Shown: one piece after another, positions 19,422 through 56,813 of the stretch
Numbering within the stretch: the stretch's first letter is position 1
How the letters are laid out: every line of letters starts with the position of its first letter
Assembly: GCF_002234675.1 (NCBI RefSeq)
Contig: NC_019875.2
Location: forward strand, 24,704,299 to 24,768,298
Origin: Oryzias latipes
Lineage: Eukaryota; Chordata; Actinopteri; Beloniformes; Adrianichthyidae
Length of the DNA stretch: 64,000 nucleotides
Direction of reading: 5' to 3'
Translations under genes and position numbers: made by a program
Notes under the pieces: model-generated
The model's database searches: none
What the model saw: the letters and a program-made list of their open reading frames with translations, nothing else
What the model was told of the DNA's origin: nothing

Positions 19422-19651
19422 TTTCCCCAAATGTCTTTTTTTATCCGTTTTCTTTCTCAATCACTTACATATTGACAAAGTATACAATATCTTACAACTA
19501 AACAAGACTGAAAGGTAATATTTGGTTTGTCCAATTAAAGTACAAGGCCCAGATTTTATATCCACTTAGAGAAGTCACCTGGAAGCTAACCAGTAGTAAG
19601 CAACACAACAAGCCTATGATGTGGAGTAAGCTGTCCAAATGCAGCTCTGCA

Positions 19652-24740
<5,089 letters not shown>

Positions 24741-25030
24741 ATGAGTGAAGAAAATAAGTGCTTTTTTCAAGAAAAAAATATTGCATTTCATCTATGTATT
24801 TATTTATTTTTAAATTGAAATATATACCTTTTTTATTAATAACGTGAAGCTAAACTGTATTTAAAAATTTCCCTATTAATCTTTAGTGTATTGCATTAGC
24901 GCAGTTTATAAAATCATAACTACATGTGCCCATCACCTCATAAATAAACGTTTTACAATTTTTGGGTCTTATATTTCATTTAATTTGCAAAGTACATCTA
25001 TTTTATTGGGTATTGCCATATTTATAAATG

Positions 25031-26074
25031 TATACATTGAGCAAAAATATAAATGTATAAAATAGAAATGAAGACTTTTGTTGATGCTCCCATTTGTTGA
25101 TTAGGTTGTGGCTGGTGTTGGTCCACTCCTCTTCAGTGGCTGTGCAAAGTTGCTGGATCTTGGAAAATGCTGTCTGTGCACTGATCCAGAGCATCCCAAA
25201 CATGCTCAATTAGACTTGTCTGGTGAGTATATTAGCCATGCAAATACTGGGATGTTTTCAGCTTCCAAAAAGTTGTATACAGATTCTTGCAACATGGGGC
25301 CATGCAACATCATGCTGCTACATCAGGCAATGTTCTTGGGTTTGTGGCACAACGACGGACCTCAGGATTTTGTTGCAGTAACTTTGTGCATTCAGAACAC
25401 CATGCAGCTGTGTTCTCTGCCCACACCATAACCCCACCGCCACAATGAGCCACTTGAAAACCTGATTAACTCTATGCAAAGATGTGTTCCACTGTGTTGA
25501 AGTGTGATCTCAATGTCTGTTGTATTTTTCTTTTTTTTAAGTGTGTATTTTATTTTGAAATGGGTTTTTGTGATTTCCTCTTTGTGTCTAGTTCAGGTCT
25601 GAGGAGTTCATTGATGTGGGTGTGTCTAAATAACTCTCAGCTGGTGTGTGGTTGTGATTGAAACAGAGAAAAAGGAATTGCACATTTCTGTTGTGCAGAA
25701 ACCAACCTGCCAATACACCTTATTAGGCAAATGGTGGGGTGCTAGAAACTTACCAGCTTTTTGAGTCTCCAGACCCCCTAATAAAACAAAATGGCATGTT
25801 TCAGATTGGCTAATTATTGTGGCCAATGTAGGGCACACATGTGCAATAATCATGCTGTCTAATCACATCTTGACATGGCAAATTTGTGAGATGAATGGAT
25901 TGTCTCAGCAAAGGAGAATTTCTCACAATCACAGATTTAGACAGATTTGTGAATAACTTTTGAAATAAATTGTTATTTTTAATTAGTAGAAAACGTTTTA
26001 GATCTTTGAATTTATCTCATGACAATAGGGAGCAAAAACAAAAATTTTGCATTTATGTTTTTGTTCAGTGTAAA
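25031..26074. mobile_element. Deleted Tc1/mariner-type transposon
   Basis: The left end reads TATACATTGAGCAAAAATAT and the right end, reverse-complemented, TTTACACTGAACAAAAACAT, giving imperfect terminal inverted repeats of about 25 bp. The interior holds a degraded fragment of a mariner-like transposase on the minus strand (phrases such as 'gatccagagcatcccaaac' and 'accataaccccaccgcc'). Most of the expected transposase coding sequence is missing. It sits between the espnl 3' end and the rab6b promoter. It is non-functional. Confidence 0.75.
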
Positions 26075-26290
26075 TGAGTTAACCTTGTCTTTCTCTCAAA
26101 ATTTTCTAAATTTCCTCTTTATGAATAATTAATTATTTTTACTGTCACTACTGTTTATTTTACTGTCAAACGTGTGTTTGTGCAATATGGTTATACATTT
26201 ATTTAACCAGATTATATTAAAAAGTTGTATTCTATTCTAATAAACCCAGAGAGCATTAATGCAAAGCCAGAGATGCTTTCTCAAAACATT

Positions 26291-26296
26291 TTTATT
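26291..26296 (-). terminator. Candidate polyadenylation signal for espnl
   Basis: TTTATT on the plus strand is AATAAA on the minus strand, about 70 bp after the stop codon of the espin-like gene. The spacing would give a very short 3' UTR. Confidence 0.4.
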
Positions 26297-26363
26297 TAGA
26301 GAATCTGTTTTATCCAGAATAATAACCTCAGCATTGTTTTCCACAGAAACATTAGACTTCAGC

Positions 26364-29204
26364 TTAATGATCAAAATTAAAAAGTTCTGCTTCCTTCTCT
26401 TTCCAGAAAGCAAAACTGCGATCAATATATTTATAGATGTCTTCATTGTTGAAGTGGATGTCTGAGCTGCTGTCGTGCTCCTCTGAAGGTGCACTTTGAA
26501 CTATGACCTTGGGCACAATTTTGGAGCCAGGCACCAATGATGAGGACGGGCAGCAGGAAGGTCGAGATTCACCAAAGAAGCTCACTTTGAGGTCCTCAAA
26601 GCCATCACTCCACTGTCGCCGTCCACTCTGGATTTCCTGGAGAACAGCTTTGTGGAAATCCCGCACCTTTTCCCAAGGAAAGCTGCCAATGTGGTCAAAA
26701 ATTTCAAAGCAGAGGAGGTGCCTCATTTTCCTCTCCTCCGGAGACAGCTCCTGCTCCAGCATGTGAAAGTAACCCAGCATGAAGAGATCAAGGGTCAAGT
26801 TGTCATGGTTTATCGCAACACCATCCACATCTGGCAGGAACTGCTCTGGGGAGTAGGTCACACGGGGGCATGGATTTTCAGAGGGGTTAGTGGAAGACTC
26901 CTGATCTTCTTTAAACTCTTGTTTATTCTTCCAGAAGTTCAGCAGTTTGTCCACACCTTCTTTTTGTTGGCACAAGTTAAATATGGAGGGGATTTTCTCC
27001 TGAGCCTGTGCTGCTGCAACACCTCCCTGTCTCTGTCTCGCTGCTCTCATCGAGATGGCATAAGCAGACTTCTTCCAGTGACTCAGAAACAAAACAACGA
27101 TTCGCTCCTTTCTTAAACTGGTTGTTTCCATCACAGGTGCACGTTTTTCTGCAGCCTCCAGGTTGACCCTTTTGCTTACATCGTGATTGATTCCTGTTGA
27201 TCCAGTCTGAGTCTTCAGTCCCTGTCCTTCTTGCATAACAGCAAATGGATAAATGCTACCAATCTGTCCCTCAAAATTTGATCTGAGGTGTCTTACTGAC
27301 ACCCCAGACTGTTGAATCTCCCTCTCCACCTTTTCCCTCCGAGCTTTACTGTAGCTGTTGCTCTCTAAGCGATGACTAAAGGTGGACGCCATCCCAATAT
27401 GTGGAAGCCTGTACCCACTGGAAGTCTCCTCAAGAGGTTTTTCCGTCTCTTGGCCTATTCTTGACACATCTGTAACTCCTTGCAGACCCTTCATTCCCTC
27501 CACTACTCCTTCCACCACCCTCCAGTCATCTTCTTTTTCTGTAGTTTGGGTCAAATTAGCCACAAGCAGGGACATACTTCTGACCAGCTCTGATATGCGA
27601 CTGCACCACACAGGCAGAGCCAGAGGGATTTTCCCCTCAGAGTCCATTTGCTGAAGGATTTCTTTGTTAAGGGAAATGTTGACAATGGGATCAGGAAAAA
27701 TTGCTCTCAGCTCTTCTGTAAGCCTGGCCAGCTCCAGCTCATACGCTTTGCAGCATTTCTGCAGGGAGACAGACTCAATCTGCTTCTGCAGGTAGACCAG
27801 ATCCTCCTCTGTTAAGAGTTCACCGAAGGGCCCCAAGACAGCATTATGAGCCTGTGAGTACTTCCAGCCATCCACTGGTATGTGGCCACTCATCATATCC
27901 TGTGAGATAAAGACAGTTTAGCACCCTGAGGGATGACTTAGCATTCTGGTTCACTGCTTGTTTAACCACACGACAGACTACCTGTCTCCTCTGCTCCTCC
28001 TCGTCTTGTAGCCTGACTTGCAGCTGCCGCACCATCACCTGTCGTTTCCACTCTGCTATGGGATGGCCAGCTTCATCGTGAGTGGGAACCAGGGAATCAA
28101 TTTCAGCCAAAATTGCATCAAAAATGGGTAACTCCTCAACCAACTCCTGGCTGTCAAATTTCTGTCAGCGTTTGATGAACAAAGACAGACAGACATTAAT
28201 AACACAGAAGTTCAGAGTCTCACTTGTTTTATAGCAAAACAATAAAGAAAATGTAAATTTTAACACAAGAAGAAAATACAATCGGAAAAGTTTTGAAACA
28301 CACTAAAAAATCTTTGAAAATCTATTTTCTATTGCTTTTTATTGCATTTTTTTCACAAACTATTTAATTATAGTATTTAAACTATAGTTTTAACAGGTAA
28401 AAATTGTTGAATTAATTTTGGAACTATGTATACATATTACAATTTGAGAAACCCCACTTTTACATGATGATTTGGTCTAAGTTAAACAGGTATACATAAT
28501 TCACATAGACATTTGGATGAGTTTTTATTTATATTGACATCTTATTAATCTGTGTCTTTGTAGCCGTTTCATAATCCCTTATAAAATAGCCTTTGACATG
28601 AAAACTGTCTAACTTTTACACAGATGCTTTACATATTTTCTTTAAAATGTATAATACTGTTTGATGGTGCATTATTCCTGATCTGTTGCTCCAATCAGAC
28701 TTTTGCTTTTAATTCTTTTTCTATAACAGGGGCTTTCCAACCACAGCATATTTGTCCAAATTTCCCCTCATGCAACAGTGGCTGTGATAGGAATGAATAT
28801 GAAACAGGCATGACAAATTTATTATAAACATATGCACAAAAACAAAGGTGAAAGTATTAAATAGATAGACTAAAAAAATAGATTAAAATAATTTAAAAAC
28901 TTGAATACTGTGCTGGAATGACTGATATTAAAATAAAAATGTGGTTTGATAAAAAGCAGTCAAGAAAGTGACTGAAAGATCACAATAAATTGGGGCCTCT
29001 GGGGACAAAAAAATACCCATTGGATGGTTATTTTTTACATCTGATACTAGTCACCTCTATTCTTTCTAATTTGGTTCTGTGCAGGTGTCAAATCTGTGTT
29101 CAACATCTCACCGTTTGTCCGGTGAAGACCGCAGTGAGGCCAGCCTGTCTCAGTGACTTTATCGTTTTCATTTGCGACATCAGCGTCAGGTCTCTTTCTG
29201 GAGG
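26364..29204 (-). CDS. espnl: Espin-like protein (ESPNL), C-terminal exons
   Basis: Espin-family actin-bundling protein of stereocilia and related protrusions. Three exons join in phase 0: 29204-29112, 28161-27982 and 27899-26364 with the stop; 602 residues in this part. The first exon has a WH2-like actin-binding stretch ([20 protein letters not shown]). The second carries the espin-family signature [20 protein letters not shown] followed by a charged EEEQRRQ helix. The 1.5-kb last exon has no counterpart in espin itself and fits the longer ESPNL C-terminus ([32 protein letters not shown]). Family assignment is firm and the ESPNL call rests on the tail and on synteny with kif1a. No start codon or ankyrin repeats were found. 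Candidate upstream exons at 29440-29487 and 29733-29905 are weak. Confidence 0.8.
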
Positions 29205-29439
29205 CTGCAGATAGTTAAACGATGTCACCACTGTGACAACATTGAAAAATGGTAAAAGATGAGATGCTGCTTTTTATTCAAATGGTCACAAGTCTGTATG
29301 ATGCTGGGTAACAAACATGAGGTGTTTTTGTCGACCACCTGATGAGGCCATCTGAACATGCTGTATGGAGCCTGCTGATGGTTTCTTTGAGCTGGCAGTA
29401 AGGTCCAGAGAGGGGGCAGAGGAGGAGGTTACCAGAAGT

Positions 29440-29487
29440 GGGGTGGACTGGCGAGGCAAGGGGAGCACCTCCTTTACTGGCTGCAGG
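29440..29487 (-). other. Possible upstream espnl exon
   Basis: The minus strand shows a pyrimidine-rich acceptor ending CCCCTGCAG, then 16 codons starting PVKEVLPLPRQSTP, then a GTAACC donor. The phase (0/0) fits the next exon at 29204. The open frame runs on further to a GTGGTC donor, but that ending breaks the phase. Proline/serine-rich linkers are normal in espins. The evidence is weak. Confidence 0.3.
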
Positions 29488-31403
29488 GGACAAAAAAAGG
29501 AATAGAACAAAGCTCGTTGAGCTGAAAAAATATACCATACACTTGATTTTAAGACTTTTTGTAACACATCAGCAGTTGTTTAAGAAATTGTTTAAGTCTT
29601 GAAGTAAAAAGTGTAAAGAAATCACTCAGGTAAGGAAGAAGTTGTGGTTACAAAGTTATTTCAGCATTTTAATATCTCTTTTTACACTTTTAGTGGAACA
29701 AAAATGCTTCTATTTGTTCAGTCTCGGTCACCTTGTTCTCCATGTTGATGCTGCAGCTTTTGCACACCCTGGTGGTACAAAACAGCCAGAGCTCCTCTGT
29801 CTTCAAATCACATGAACACCAACAGAAAGTGATAACAACTAAATGGACCCCCACTGGTGCAGAAATGTGATCCAGATCCCTCAGCAGACGTAATAATCTG
29901 CAAAAATGCAGCAATCTAAGTGATGAAGTTCACACACAGATGAATTTGAAGAAAGTCAAACAATTTGTATTTATTTAAACAAAAAAAATTATTGAAATTT
30001 CTTTCATGCTTACTAGCAAGAAATACAACATACACCCCATGTTTAAACATACTTCACAGCTTAAGTTAGTGCAGTTTGGTTAAAAAATCATGTCTGTTGT
30101 AAGAAATATAAATATTAACACTATAAAAATAAAGTTGTCTTTTATTCTAATTTCTGCTGATGAGACTAATTTTATTAAAAAAAACACAAATAACTTATCT
30201 TTTCTCATGTTTTTTTCCACATCTAGAAGCTTCTCAGATTTATTTCACCTTATCAGCACAGGTGGTATTGCTTTCAATCATGATAACCACTCACTCACTA
30301 CTTACAAAGCGGTCCGGCTGCCCAGAAATGACAGAAGAAATCTTGCAGGTTTCAAAACTCCAAAAAGAGGAAGTTACTTGAAAAGTTACATAAATAGGAT
30401 CAGAAAGCTGCTGTCCTGTTCTTCATGCAGTACAATCTAATAAAGGATAAACCAAGGAGCAGCATCACCTGGACCCAAACCTCAGATGGGGGGCCTTCTT
30501 AATGTGCATAATTAAAGGGTAGGAATAGGATATCCTGGCCCTAGAAGTATAGAACGATAGCTCTGTGAATGTATGTGGGAAACAAAATACTGGACACACA
30601 TGCTCAGAAATGCGTGTTGGGGTACATGATGACAGTCACGTTAACTGCAAAGCTGATTGACCACAGCTTCCGGCGGTGTACTGCTTATGCTCCTCATATT
30701 AATACACCAACACCCCCCATCTGATTTCTCCATACGAGATTTAACAGCAGCAAACTGCTGTGTTGTATAAATTATGCCCAACTCGATTTTCTTAAATTTG
30801 ATTCTTACATGTCTTTGACAGAAAACTAAGTAGAAAAATGTCTTAATCTTTGTACTTTACATTGTAAAGATTTTTTGAAAATTTCATCTGGTAAAGATGA
30901 GATAGAAATAAAGTTAACTTTTGTAGTTACACAAAAAACAAACCAAAATATTTTTTCTTTTTTAAAGAAGTAAGGAGATTTGAGTTTCTTCTTCTAATTT
31001 TATTATTATTTTGCTTCTTTTTAATAAAAAACATACATTAAACTAATAGGGTTCTTCTCTATTGAATTTGTTGAAGATATTTCTAACTGCAACAAATGTA
31101 GAGTAAACAACAGACACCTGTAGGCCAGGTTGGAAGGAAATGGTCTCGGAAAGCAAGCTGCATGTTTTTATTGCACTTAAACAAGCTGGAGGATAATGCA
31201 GCAGTCCATTCCTAAAACCCAAGCTGATCCACTGCAGGGATGCAGTTCAAGCTGCTAATCCATTTCACTGTATGTATCTTCTAACCTAAACCTGGAATCC
31301 AGTTCAACAATTACTTAAATCTTTTTAAAGCTTATTTTGGGCTTAAATGGTGATACAGTTTGACAGATATCAAGGTTTGGAGTTGAATCCTTTCCTTCCT
31401 GAA

Positions 31404-31556
31404 CTCTCAATCATTCATTCATTCATCCATCTTCTGAACCCGCTGAATCCTGTTTGGGGTCATGGGGCTGCCTGAGCCAACTTACCTACTGTTGGGCGTA
31501 GGCGGGTCACACCCTAGACAGGTCGCCAGTCTGTCACAGGATCACTCACTCACACC
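31404..31556. repeat. Dispersed teleost repeat, copy 3
   Basis: Contains 'ttctgaacccgctgaatcc', 'ggggtcatggggctgcctg' and 'gacaggtcgccagtctgtc', the best-preserved core of the family also present at 3570-3884, 33511-33825 and, inverted, at 61205-61335. Confidence 0.8.
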
Positions 31557-31587
31557 TTGGAATAAGTTTGTTAAAAATTGCCATTAA

Positions 31588-31797
31588 AACCCTTGTGCTA
31601 TCTTAGATGACCCCACCCTTACAGGAACGTGTTCTCCCTACCATGACAAAGGTGGATAAAGGTGGAAAGATTTCAAGTAATCCATGGACAACAGTGAAGA
31701 TCACAAATCATTGTAGAAAAAAGGTTCAGTGTACTGTCTAGTGGGTCTAGATGACCCAACTCCCAACGTTAAAGTGCCTAGGATAGCACAAGGGTTA
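31588..31797. mobile_element. MITE with near-perfect terminal inverted repeats
   Basis: The left end AACCCTTGTGCTATCTTAG and the right end CTAGGATAGCACAAGGGTT are inverted repeats with one mismatch over 18-19 bp. The total length is about 210 bp, with no coding capacity. A TTAA lies just outside the left end, which hints at a piggyBac-like element, but the right flank lacks TTAA, so the superfamily is open. Confidence 0.75.
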
Positions 31798-33510
31798 CGT
31801 TGACATGTTGGCTTTAAAATGGCACATCGGATAAGGTACTGTAAAGTTAAAAGGGTGCTATATTGTAATGTATCTGAGCTCCAACACCCATAACATGTGA
31901 CCTGAGGGTGTTGTTTACATCTAACTGCTCCAGGAAAAGGAGAACATAAAAGGAAATACACACAATTTTAGAGTTTTAAAAGCATACTATTGACAATGGA
32001 TGCTTAAAATGTTAAATTTTTTAAATCACAACGACACCTTTAATAAAAAGATAACAAATGTTAAAAAATGTATTTATTAATAACATGTCAAATGACCTTT
32101 TAAAATAGTGTTTTTGAAAGCACAGCCTCAAACATGAACCTTATTTCAGCACTGACTTATCCTTTAACAGATTTCACACAATATGATTTCTGCTGAAAAG
32201 GTTCTCTGTATATTATTTTTTTCCAAATAAATTTGTATAGATTTAATTTTTAACCAGTTTTTCTTTTTTGTGATGTCAGAAAATCCCTCCTCTCACAGGT
32301 CTAAACGTAAATTTGTCATGTGCCACTTTCTCCTTTACCAAAGAAGCGCTGTGTTCTACTTAAAACGAGTGTGTTCCATGAACAGTAAAAGCACTCAAAC
32401 AAACACACACGGAAAGAGAAACATGAGAGGCGGCGACCCCTGACTCAGTCCACTGCCTTTGTGAAGAGCTCGGCACTCCACGCTCTTTTGATTAGGCATT
32501 AGTTTGGCGCTGCTGTGCTGGGGAACATGACGAGTACACAATCAATAATAGAGCACTGCAGAAACACTGTCTCCCACAGGCTGCTGCTGCATGTGTTCAT
32601 GCACGCTGGTGTTCACCTGGAGCAAAAGTACAAAATGTTATGCAACAAACACAGAAAGACCATTACCCATTAACAAGGTTGTTTAGGGAACAAAAATGCT
32701 GAACTGCTGGGCTCATGTTGCACCACATGTTGTGTTATACAGAAATCTTTGCTACTCAGCCAAAACAACTTGTGCTATTTCTTCAGTCTTATGGGTCACA
32801 AAAACAGAAGACAAACATATACAGATGACTAAAATATTGTATTCCTGATTTAGTTAAAAATATTGAAAAATCTGGTTAATTGAATCCATATTTGAAACCA
32901 AGTTTAGGTAAAATGATGTTTTTTAAAGCACTTTTTAAAGCTTTTTCAGTCAGAATTAGAGGCTTTCATCTTCTATTCATATCCTTGTTTTGGTAATAAT
33001 GCCATATTTCACCAAATACTGATTGGCATGTGATCGTGCCTCTTCGATTTTTCTTCAGAGTAGTTGGGCTTAAAAATATTCATGCATGACATAAAATATT
33101 CATCCAGAGTATTTTGTTTTACTTATAGGTCAAATTATACTATGATGATAGCAAATTATAACAAAACAGCAGTCAAACATAAACCTGATGTAAAGCTATA
33201 GATTCAAGTCCCACTTTAGGAAATCCGAACTCTAACTTTTTTCAGCCAATTTAATGAAAAGCAAATTCAGGTTTATCACTTAGGTACGACTTGATGTTAA
33301 TCGTAGTTATTCACAAATAAGTGGGGTTTTTTTCTGCATTCACAGAATTTAGGAATCTTTGACAATGAGTTGCTTTTGTTTATGACCTTATTTACTAAAT
33401 ATTATCAGAAATGTTATTGGAAAATAACTTGGGAAGCTATTGCTAAATGGTTTAAAATATCTCTTTTGCTGTCCTTTCTGAGGTGTACAGTATGACTGGC
33501 TTGGTTATGC

Positions 33511-33825
33511 TTTCATTTGTCCATCCGTCCATCCATCTTGAGAACCTACTGAATCACTTTTTTTGTCACAGCGCTGCTGGAGCCAACCTAGCTACTGTTG
33601 GGCAAAGCCTTAACAGGCCGCTATATCTGTTGCAGGGCCACACAACCACACACCTAGGGACAATTTAGAGAAACCATTTAATCTATAAAGCATGTTTTTG
33701 CACTGTGGGAGCAAGCTGGAGAACACACATGCATACATGAGAAGAGCATAGAAACAGAAACATCCCAGCTGGGATTCAAACCAGGGCCCTCTTGCCATGC
33801 CACGGCCCCACCGTGCAGTCATCCA
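33511..33825. repeat. Dispersed teleost repeat, copy 4
   Basis: Full-length relative of the 3570-3884 copy: 'tccatccgtccatccatc' start, 'cctagggacaatttagag' middle, and 'gggattcaaaccagggccc' tail. It is in the same orientation as copies 1 and 3. Confidence 0.8.
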
Positions 33826-36035
33826 TCACTACTTTTGAGGTTTTGTACTTAGTTTTGGTTGTACTTTGTGAGTCAGTGTTTTTCTTTTGCAGAAAGCAGA
33901 TTTCCATTAACGTTCTTAGGTTCTTACATGAAACCTTAAAGTATTTTAGTTTATCCAAGTCTTTATAAGTCTGGAAAAAATTGTAAATTTGCTTTTTAGT
34001 TAAATACCGCATTTACAGATTTTATGTCCCCATAAACTTTAATTTTGACTTCAAATGTTCATTTTCTGTAGTTTTTTAAATGTAACTTTATTTTCACAGA
34101 ATATAATCTTTGATTAACAACACATTTAAATATGTTATGACAGCATAACTTATGCAAAGCAAGTATCTCTGATGCAGCGGAGGTTATTCTGCGGCGGCAT
34201 ATACCGGTACACAAGAAACAGACAAACCACATTTAGATGTTGAGTAGGATCCAACACTCATTTATTCATTTCCATATTTTTCCTCAACAATTTTTGTTAT
34301 GTGTCCACAGACATAAAAAAAAAATCCTGAACACCTAGAAGATAGACATGAGCACTGAGCTTAAGACTGTCACTGGATTTAGACCTGTCATCTTCTGCTA
34401 AGCAGCTCGGAGCAGGAGTACAGACGTGGGATCATCTGAAATGAAGAAGTCACCAGCACTGAGCAGAGATGTGCAAAAGGGAATCTTGTCAGCACTCTGC
34501 GGACACTCGACAAAACAGCAGGACAGTTGTTCTTACTCATTATTGTATACTGTCTGGGACAAAAAGGGGGTTAATATCTGTGGGATGAGACCCACCACAC
34601 AAATCTCCATTTATATACAAGACAGAGCTGAGAGGAAGGTTTCCAGTTACTCATTACGAGGATGTTAAATGGAAATAATTTACAAGAAGTATTGTAAGAA
34701 TGGAAAGCTGTCATTAGCAGGCGATAAGGCAGGAGAGAGGAACAGGGTTCAGTAGAAGTGGATCTGCATGCTTCAATCCACAGCTATGACAGTTAGGAAC
34801 AAGCCAATTAGAAAACAGTCGACTGATGCACCTTTTCTGCAAGTGATGGCCAACACGCTAAAACTGTCTCACAAAGTGGTTTTGTCTTCTGACACCTTTC
34901 AAATTAGAATTGGGAGGCATTTCTTAGCTATCTGAAACTGAAGGATATTGATGTGGTGATGATGCATTGACCACACAAGAAAAAAAAAAACATTTCTTAC
35001 ACATATGCTTCAAAAATGTCATAACATCAGGATAAAAAATAAACATATTTTGTGCGTAAGTGCATACAATTACATTGAAAATGCTTGTGAACCAGCAAAC
35101 ATTGAGCAGTCTTTTGTATTTGGAGGAATAACAACTGATTGGCTGCAATTTCTTAGAAACCTTTGACTATACAGGAGGATGTTATTTGCGTTCAGACAGA
35201 TTAAACACTGCATTGCTCAACAGGTTGGCTGGCCTGTGACACACAGTTGATTAACCTTTCTGTTTACTGACCATAAGTCGTATTTGCAAAAAAAACACAA
35301 AAAAAGGCAGATTGGCTGTCCGACCATCCCTTTGACATTATTTCCCTTTGGGATGTGTTTAATAATATCCACCTGATCTGCTACAATTTTCAGTATTTTC
35401 CTAAAATTCCTCCATGATTTGATATTCTGCTTAGGCCATGATTTCCAACAATTATGGGCCCACCTAGTTACAAAGCAGACAGATGAAAGCAACAGGAAAC
35501 AAATGTGGACATGAAAGTTAAACATCAGCAAAGCTAATCATCCTTTACAGGGTTTGAACACACCAGGCTGTCAAACATCTAGCAGCTACAGCACAAAAGC
35601 TAAGAGGTGCTTTAAAAGGCAACTGTACTGTTATAGACTATATCATACAATAGAAGAATGCTGACAATATTTACTGTAGAATATGGACTCAAACAACAAA
35701 AACAGATTCATTTTGAGGTTTGAACTAAAATTTGGTGTTAATGAAAGAGAAAAAAAGGTGATAGTAGGGAGGCACTATCTGGTGCATGGAAAACACTTAT
35801 GTCTACTTAAAGCAACCACTCTTAACAGGTCCAGAGTCATTTACAACGCTGCCCTTTCTGTTAGGCTACAACAACATAGAGGTTATTTATTAATTCAAAC
35901 AAATCTGCGGCCTTCAAACCCACAGAATAAGTGCTTGTTGAAGATTTTAAAAAAAGTACAACAGCATGGTATATAAAATCTCACAGATCAGTTTAGGTGC
36001 ACTTGATTGGTTTAGTATTAAATTGGTCTCTTTAA

Positions 36036-36166
36036 ACCTCTTAAAACCCGAGTTAACATTTGAGCTAACCTGTTGTCATTGGGCCCCAGTAAAGCAGAAT
36101 TAACTACTGGGGTAATAGAACCCAAAATGTGACACCCATGCATGTTGATGTTTTATCTTAAGAGGT
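36036..36166. repeat. Possible small inverted-end element
   Basis: ACCTCTTAA at the left end and TTAAGAGGT at the right end are exact 9-bp inverted repeats 131 bp apart end to end. There is no coding capacity. It could be a small MITE or chance. Confidence 0.3.
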
Positions 36167-37593
36167 AAAATGAGAAAATGGAACTGTAATGTCAATATCT
36201 ATGTCTATCTACTGAAGGGAAAGGGCAAAAATTGATTGATTTTTGATTGGTTTCTCTCTCATGTCGCTTGTTAATGATGAGGATGCAAGAATATTATTGT
36301 AGATTCGCAAAAATCATAATGCATCATATGTGTAATGATAGCAAGAAGAACTTAGATAGGAATAGGTTAAAGAGAAGAGTTTAAAACCACAAAGCTATTC
36401 CTCCAAAAATTGACAAAAACTTTTTACAAGACACGTATTTCTCAAACAGGCTTTTGAATAATTTTCTGAATTTTACAAGTGAATTTGCTCAGTTTTGCAA
36501 AAGTCAGGCTTTAGGTATCCTCTTGTTTGCTGAATGCAAATAATCCCCTTTTCACTCCAACATCAAAACAGCTTTCACACTGACTATCATAAAACAGTAT
36601 GAGTTACCCAAACTGCCATAAACATGAATCTGAATAAACATAATTGAAATATGATTTCAACAACTATATTAATTATAAATCTGTGCTTTGGTTAAAAAAA
36701 ACAGAGAAAACATCACAAGTGTTCAATGAAAACAATAAAGTGCAATACAACACAACTCTCAACAACAGTGCAAATAATCTGCAAAAGATTTTTTTTAATC
36801 ATAACAATGAATAAGAAAAGAAGCAAAAGCAACGCTAAACATTCCAGGTCTCTCCTTAAAGTGAATTACTTTCTCTTTTCTGAGCCAAAAACCGTATTCT
36901 TCAGGAAACAAGAGTTAAGAAAAAAATGACAAAAGAACAAAAGTTTATTCTTCTGTCTAAGCAAACATCTTTTCATGCTACTATATTTTTCAAATGAAGA
37001 GCAACCTTTGGAGTAGAACACTCCATGCTGTAGAGCATCGAGCCGATCCCGACTGAGGTAATGTGATATCTAATGATAGCAGATATAAGTGAAGCTTTCA
37101 AGCCAGCACCCAATTCAAAGAAACATCCTGTTTACTGTGTTTCTCTTCTCCAGCTGCATTAATGGTTTGTGTTAAGACATTTTTACTGCTTTTTTTTAAT
37201 TATTATTATCTGAGATAAAATAATTACTTACTATGAACTTTAACAGGCAACTTAAAGCCTCAAAGAATCCTTCAAGTCCAAAATAATGAACCTGAACTAG
37301 TGGAAAAGCACTGCACGACTAAAATAATTACCAGGTTTGGATAGTTAGTTTTCTTATGAACTCATCTCAAAGACAGAGGAGGGACACACCATGCAAGGCT
37401 GAAGTAGAGGACTGCAAAAATGAGACAAGAGACTGGTGTTTGACTGAGTGATTTTTGAGACAGGGGCAGTCACTACAGAGAAGGATAAGTCTGTTATATT
37501 GTTTTTGTTCATCAAAGCAAGATGCTGAGCCAAGCTTTTAGATTGTATTGGTAGTTTTTTTTTTCTTTATTTCCAACCAGTCTGGTTCACCTC

Positions 37594-56813
<19,220 letters not shown>

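Larger units (their letters stand above)
16772..19651. other. aire upstream region and rab6b 3' flank
   Basis: No coding exons were recognised. The part next to 16771 should hold the aire promoter and 5' UTR, but I see no clear TATA box or splice signal that fixes the start site. An (AAAT)n microsatellite lies at 17425-17497. The right part, about 18800-19651, is probably rab6b 3' UTR, with a minus-strand AATAAA at 19416-19421. Short TA runs occur near 18258-18277. Confidence 0.6.
29205..37593. other. Region upstream of espnl, downstream of kif1a
   Basis: About 8.4 kb in which no convincing exon was found on either strand, although the 5' half of espnl would be expected here. Contents: a possible espnl proline/serine-rich exon ending at a GTAACC donor (29440-29487, phase 0 both ends), an ambiguous open stretch at 29733-29905, a 210-bp MITE at 31588-31797, two dispersed repeats at 31404-31556 and 33511-33825, and a possible small inverted-end element at 36036-36166. 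The rest is AT-rich. Confidence 0.5.

Noticed and set aside
26503-27654. Plus-strand open frames of 87-154 codons
   Set aside because: They are shadows antisense to the 1.5-kb terminal exon of the espin-like gene.
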